NCBI RefSeq assembly: GCF_014643175.1
Contig: NZ_BMJH01000001.1
Span: 1,600,209 to 1,664,208 of the forward strand
Direction: 5' to 3'
DNA from: Hoyosella rhizosphaerae
Lineage (GTDB): Bacteria; Actinomycetota; Actinomycetes; Mycobacteriales; Mycobacteriaceae
Length of the DNA: 64,000 nucleotides
This document shows, in pieces, positions 62,574 to 64,000 of this stretch (position 1 is its first letter; each line of letters begins with the position of its first letter). The notes below the pieces were generated by a model. That model was not told the DNA's origin and did not search any database. It was given only the letters and a program-made list of their open reading frames with translations. The position numbers and the translations under genes are program-made.

Positions 62574-63287
62574 TCAACCACCCACGGAGACCTTTCCTGG
62601 TTCAGCAGGGGGCGTCATGGTCAGGCTCGCAGACTCGAGAAGTCGAGTTAAAGCGGACTCCACATCGGCCTTCCAACCGTGATCGCTGTCCAACTCGATA
62701 CGAAATCTCGGAAACTCCGGATGCGGAGCAACTTCAATAAAGTCGGCATCACGGAGTCGTGCCGCACTGATCATGCAGGTGTGTGGCCGACAGTCCCCGG
62801 CTCTCTGATGAACAGCGTGAAAATCCCGCCAACTAATCTCGCCATCGCGTTCATGGCCGAATGCTTCGATGGCACGTACACCCCGCCGAACAAGATCAGC
62901 GACAACCGCTTGAATGAGTGTTTGGTGAAATCCCTCAGCTTCAGCGAATCCGTCAACGTACAGAGTGGTCAAAAGAATCGCATCGGCGCTCACGGGGGAG
63001 GTTGGAAATACCTTGGCGCGCGGGACCACATTGGGTGGTGCATAGATTGCGCAGCCGGCTACATACTCACTGTTGGTCTCAGCATTGTCTAAAAACAAAA
63101 ACTGTCCGCACGATCCCCAGCCGAGAAGTACCGAGGAAATCCAGGCTTCCTTCTCAAAAGCAGAATCACACACATCATGTGACTTCGACATGGCATCTGG
63201 GTCGATCTCCCAGAACAGGCATCGACTTGTATGTGGTGGCAACTGATGCACAGTATCGAGAGTGAGCGGTTCAACCCGAATAGACAC
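62574..63287 (-). CDS. GNAT-family protein (Rv3916c type)
   Basis: A 237-residue protein conserved between cwlM and parB in Mycobacteriales. It starts VSIRVEPLTLDTVHQLPPHT, has CLFWEIDP, YAPPNVVPRAKVFPTSPVSA and AILLTTLYVDGFAEAEGFHQ, then LVRRGVRAIEAFG, an acetyltransferase-like core with a degenerate CoA loop. Family annotation is N-acetyltransferase, with no known substrate. The GTG at 63287 is preferred because homology starts there; the frame opens at 63335. Transcription follows parB. Confidence 0.78.
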   Translation of the reverse strand: MSIRVEPLTLDTVHQLPPHTSRCLFWEIDPDAMSKSHDVCDSAFEKEAWISSVLLGWGSCGQFLFLDNAETNSEYVAGCAIYAPPNVVPRAKVFPTSPVSADAILLTTLYVDGFAEAEGFHQTLIQAVVADLVRRGVRAIEAFGHERDGEISWRDFHAVHQRAGDCRPHTCMISAARLRDADFIEVAPHPEFPRFRIELDSDHGWKADVESALTRLLESASLTMTPPAEPGKVSVGG

Positions 63288-63450
63288 CTCGTTGGCCGTC
63301 CTCCATGTGTGGACTTGCCTATAACAAGCCGTCAACGAACAGGGCGAGAGCAGGAGCTCCTACGGCAACAATACTCGCCTAAACTGTCAACGAGGATGAT
63401 CTGAGCACGATCGACCGTAGTCGATCGTGTCACACCCTCTCTGCGTTGAT

Positions 63451-64000
63451 TCAGTTCGCGGTGCCCATTAGGGACACGATTCTTTCCAGGTCCTCCACCG
63501 AACCGAACTCGACAACGATCTTGCCTTTTCGCTTTCCTAGGCTCACTGTCACTTTCGTATCAAAGCTGTCCGACAAGTGGTGTGCGACTGTGTCTAGTTC
63601 AGGGCGGGGTTGCGATGCCGGTTTTTTCTGGTCGTGGGGGAGGGGCTGCTCCGTTCCACGGTTGAGAAGTATTACTGCCTCTTCTGTGGCCCGAACTGAA
63701 AGTCCTTCAGCAACAATGCGAGCCGCGAGGTTCTCTTGAGCTTCAGCACCACGCGTCACACCCAACAACGCCCGCGCATGGCCAGCCGACAATACACCTG
63801 CGGCAACACGCCTTTGGACCGCGATAGGTAGCTTCAAGAGGCGGATCATGTTTGTCACAACTGGACGGGAACGACCAAGTCTTCCCGCCAATTCATCGTG
63901 GGTAACGTCAAACTCTTCGAGCAGCTGTTGGTACGCCGCCGCTTCTTCTAGGGGGTTGAGTTGAACCCGATGGATATTCTCCAGTAGGGCATCCCGGAGA
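63451..64000 (-). CDS. parB: Chromosome-partitioning protein ParB, N-terminus cut by window edge
   Basis: The last about 183 residues of ParB are visible and the gene continues beyond 64000. The KorB-like helix-turn-helix region reads [20 protein letters not shown] then [18 protein letters not shown] and [16 protein letters not shown]. It is followed by [15 protein letters not shown] and a C-terminal dimerisation domain [19 protein letters not shown]. ParB binds parS sites near oriC, spreads as a CTP-dependent clamp and loads condensin. parA should lie just upstream, outside the window. Confidence 0.96.
   Translation of the reverse strand, partial: LRDALLENIHRVQLNPLEEAAAYQQLLEEFDVTHDELAGRLGRSRPVVTNMIRLLKLPIAVQRRVAAGVLSAGHARALLGVTRGAEAQENLAARIVAEGLSVRATEEAVILLNRGTEQPLPHDQKKPASQPRPELDTVAHHLSDSFDTKVTVSLGKRKGKIVVEFGSVEDLERIVSLMGTAN

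Overview
The window is a chromosomal segment of an actinobacterium of the order Mycobacteriales (Corynebacteriales). The evidence is gene content and order: parB, a GNAT gene, cwlM, trxA, trxB, an anti-sigma gene, sigM, a three-part MurJ, a DUF6049 gene, a NUDIX gene and pcnA run in the order known from Mycobacterium tuberculosis Rv3917c to Rv3907c. The blocks MFS-yqgE-sdpI-leuS, padR-ino1, ponA-GT87-rpsF-ssb-rpsR-rplI and dnaB match genes that in M. tuberculosis lie on the other side of oriC. Having both sets on one side resembles my memory of Corynebacterium. GC content is moderate by eye, and many starts look leaderless. I cannot name the genus. dnaA, dnaN and oriC are not in the window; they are probably beyond the right edge, past parB.

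Layout. 1-9.1 kb is accessory: an MDR oxidoreductase with a divergent TetR regulator and tandem operators, an ECF42-type sigma factor with its DGPF/YCII partner and a divergent MDMPI-like gene, a GAP-family membrane protein, a sensor kinase with a pseudokinase partner (module A), an S4 RNA-binding protein and a small monooxygenase. 9.1-12.9 kb is the dnaB and rpsF-ssb-rpsR-rplI block, with DnaA boxes upstream of dnaB and a hairpin leader before rpsF. 13-19.9 kb looks like an insertion between rpsF and the conserved GT87-ponA pair. It holds a second GT87 gene, a response regulator, a second sensor kinase/pseudokinase pair (module B), two more LuxR-type regulators, a 17-bp tandem repeat and a secreted lipase-fold protein without a nucleophile.

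19.9-30.2 kb carries GT87-ponA, a DUF5318 protein, a lipoprotein, padR-ino1, a CPA1 antiporter and an F420-type oxidoreductase. 30.2-34.5 kb is a trehalose/maltose-type ABC importer without an ATPase gene. 34.6-40.3 kb has small secreted and membrane proteins, an overlapping amino-acid 2-monooxygenase/amidase pair that resembles the indole-3-acetamide route, a DUF418 protein and an SDR. 40.4-48.7 kb has leuS, SdpI, a bile-acid-symporter-family carrier, lysine 6-aminotransferase, YqgE and an MFS carrier. 48.7-64 kb is the conserved pcnA-to-parB cluster for tRNA maturation, peptidoglycan precursor control (MurJ, CwlM), thiol stress (SigM, TrxB, TrxA) and chromosome partition.

How the genes connect. 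The right-hand cluster couples cell-wall control to redox control: SigM with its membrane anti-sigma protein precedes trxB-trxA, whose promoter matches the GGAAY-N18-GTT class. MurJ (with a pseudokinase domain) and CwlM (amidase fold without the first zinc histidine) are known in mycobacteria as branches of one PknB-controlled pathway. The observation I find most novel is the duplicated kinase plus pseudo-histidine-kinase module: in each copy the partner keeps the HisKA_3-like frame but has Asn or Asp where the phospho-acceptor His should be.
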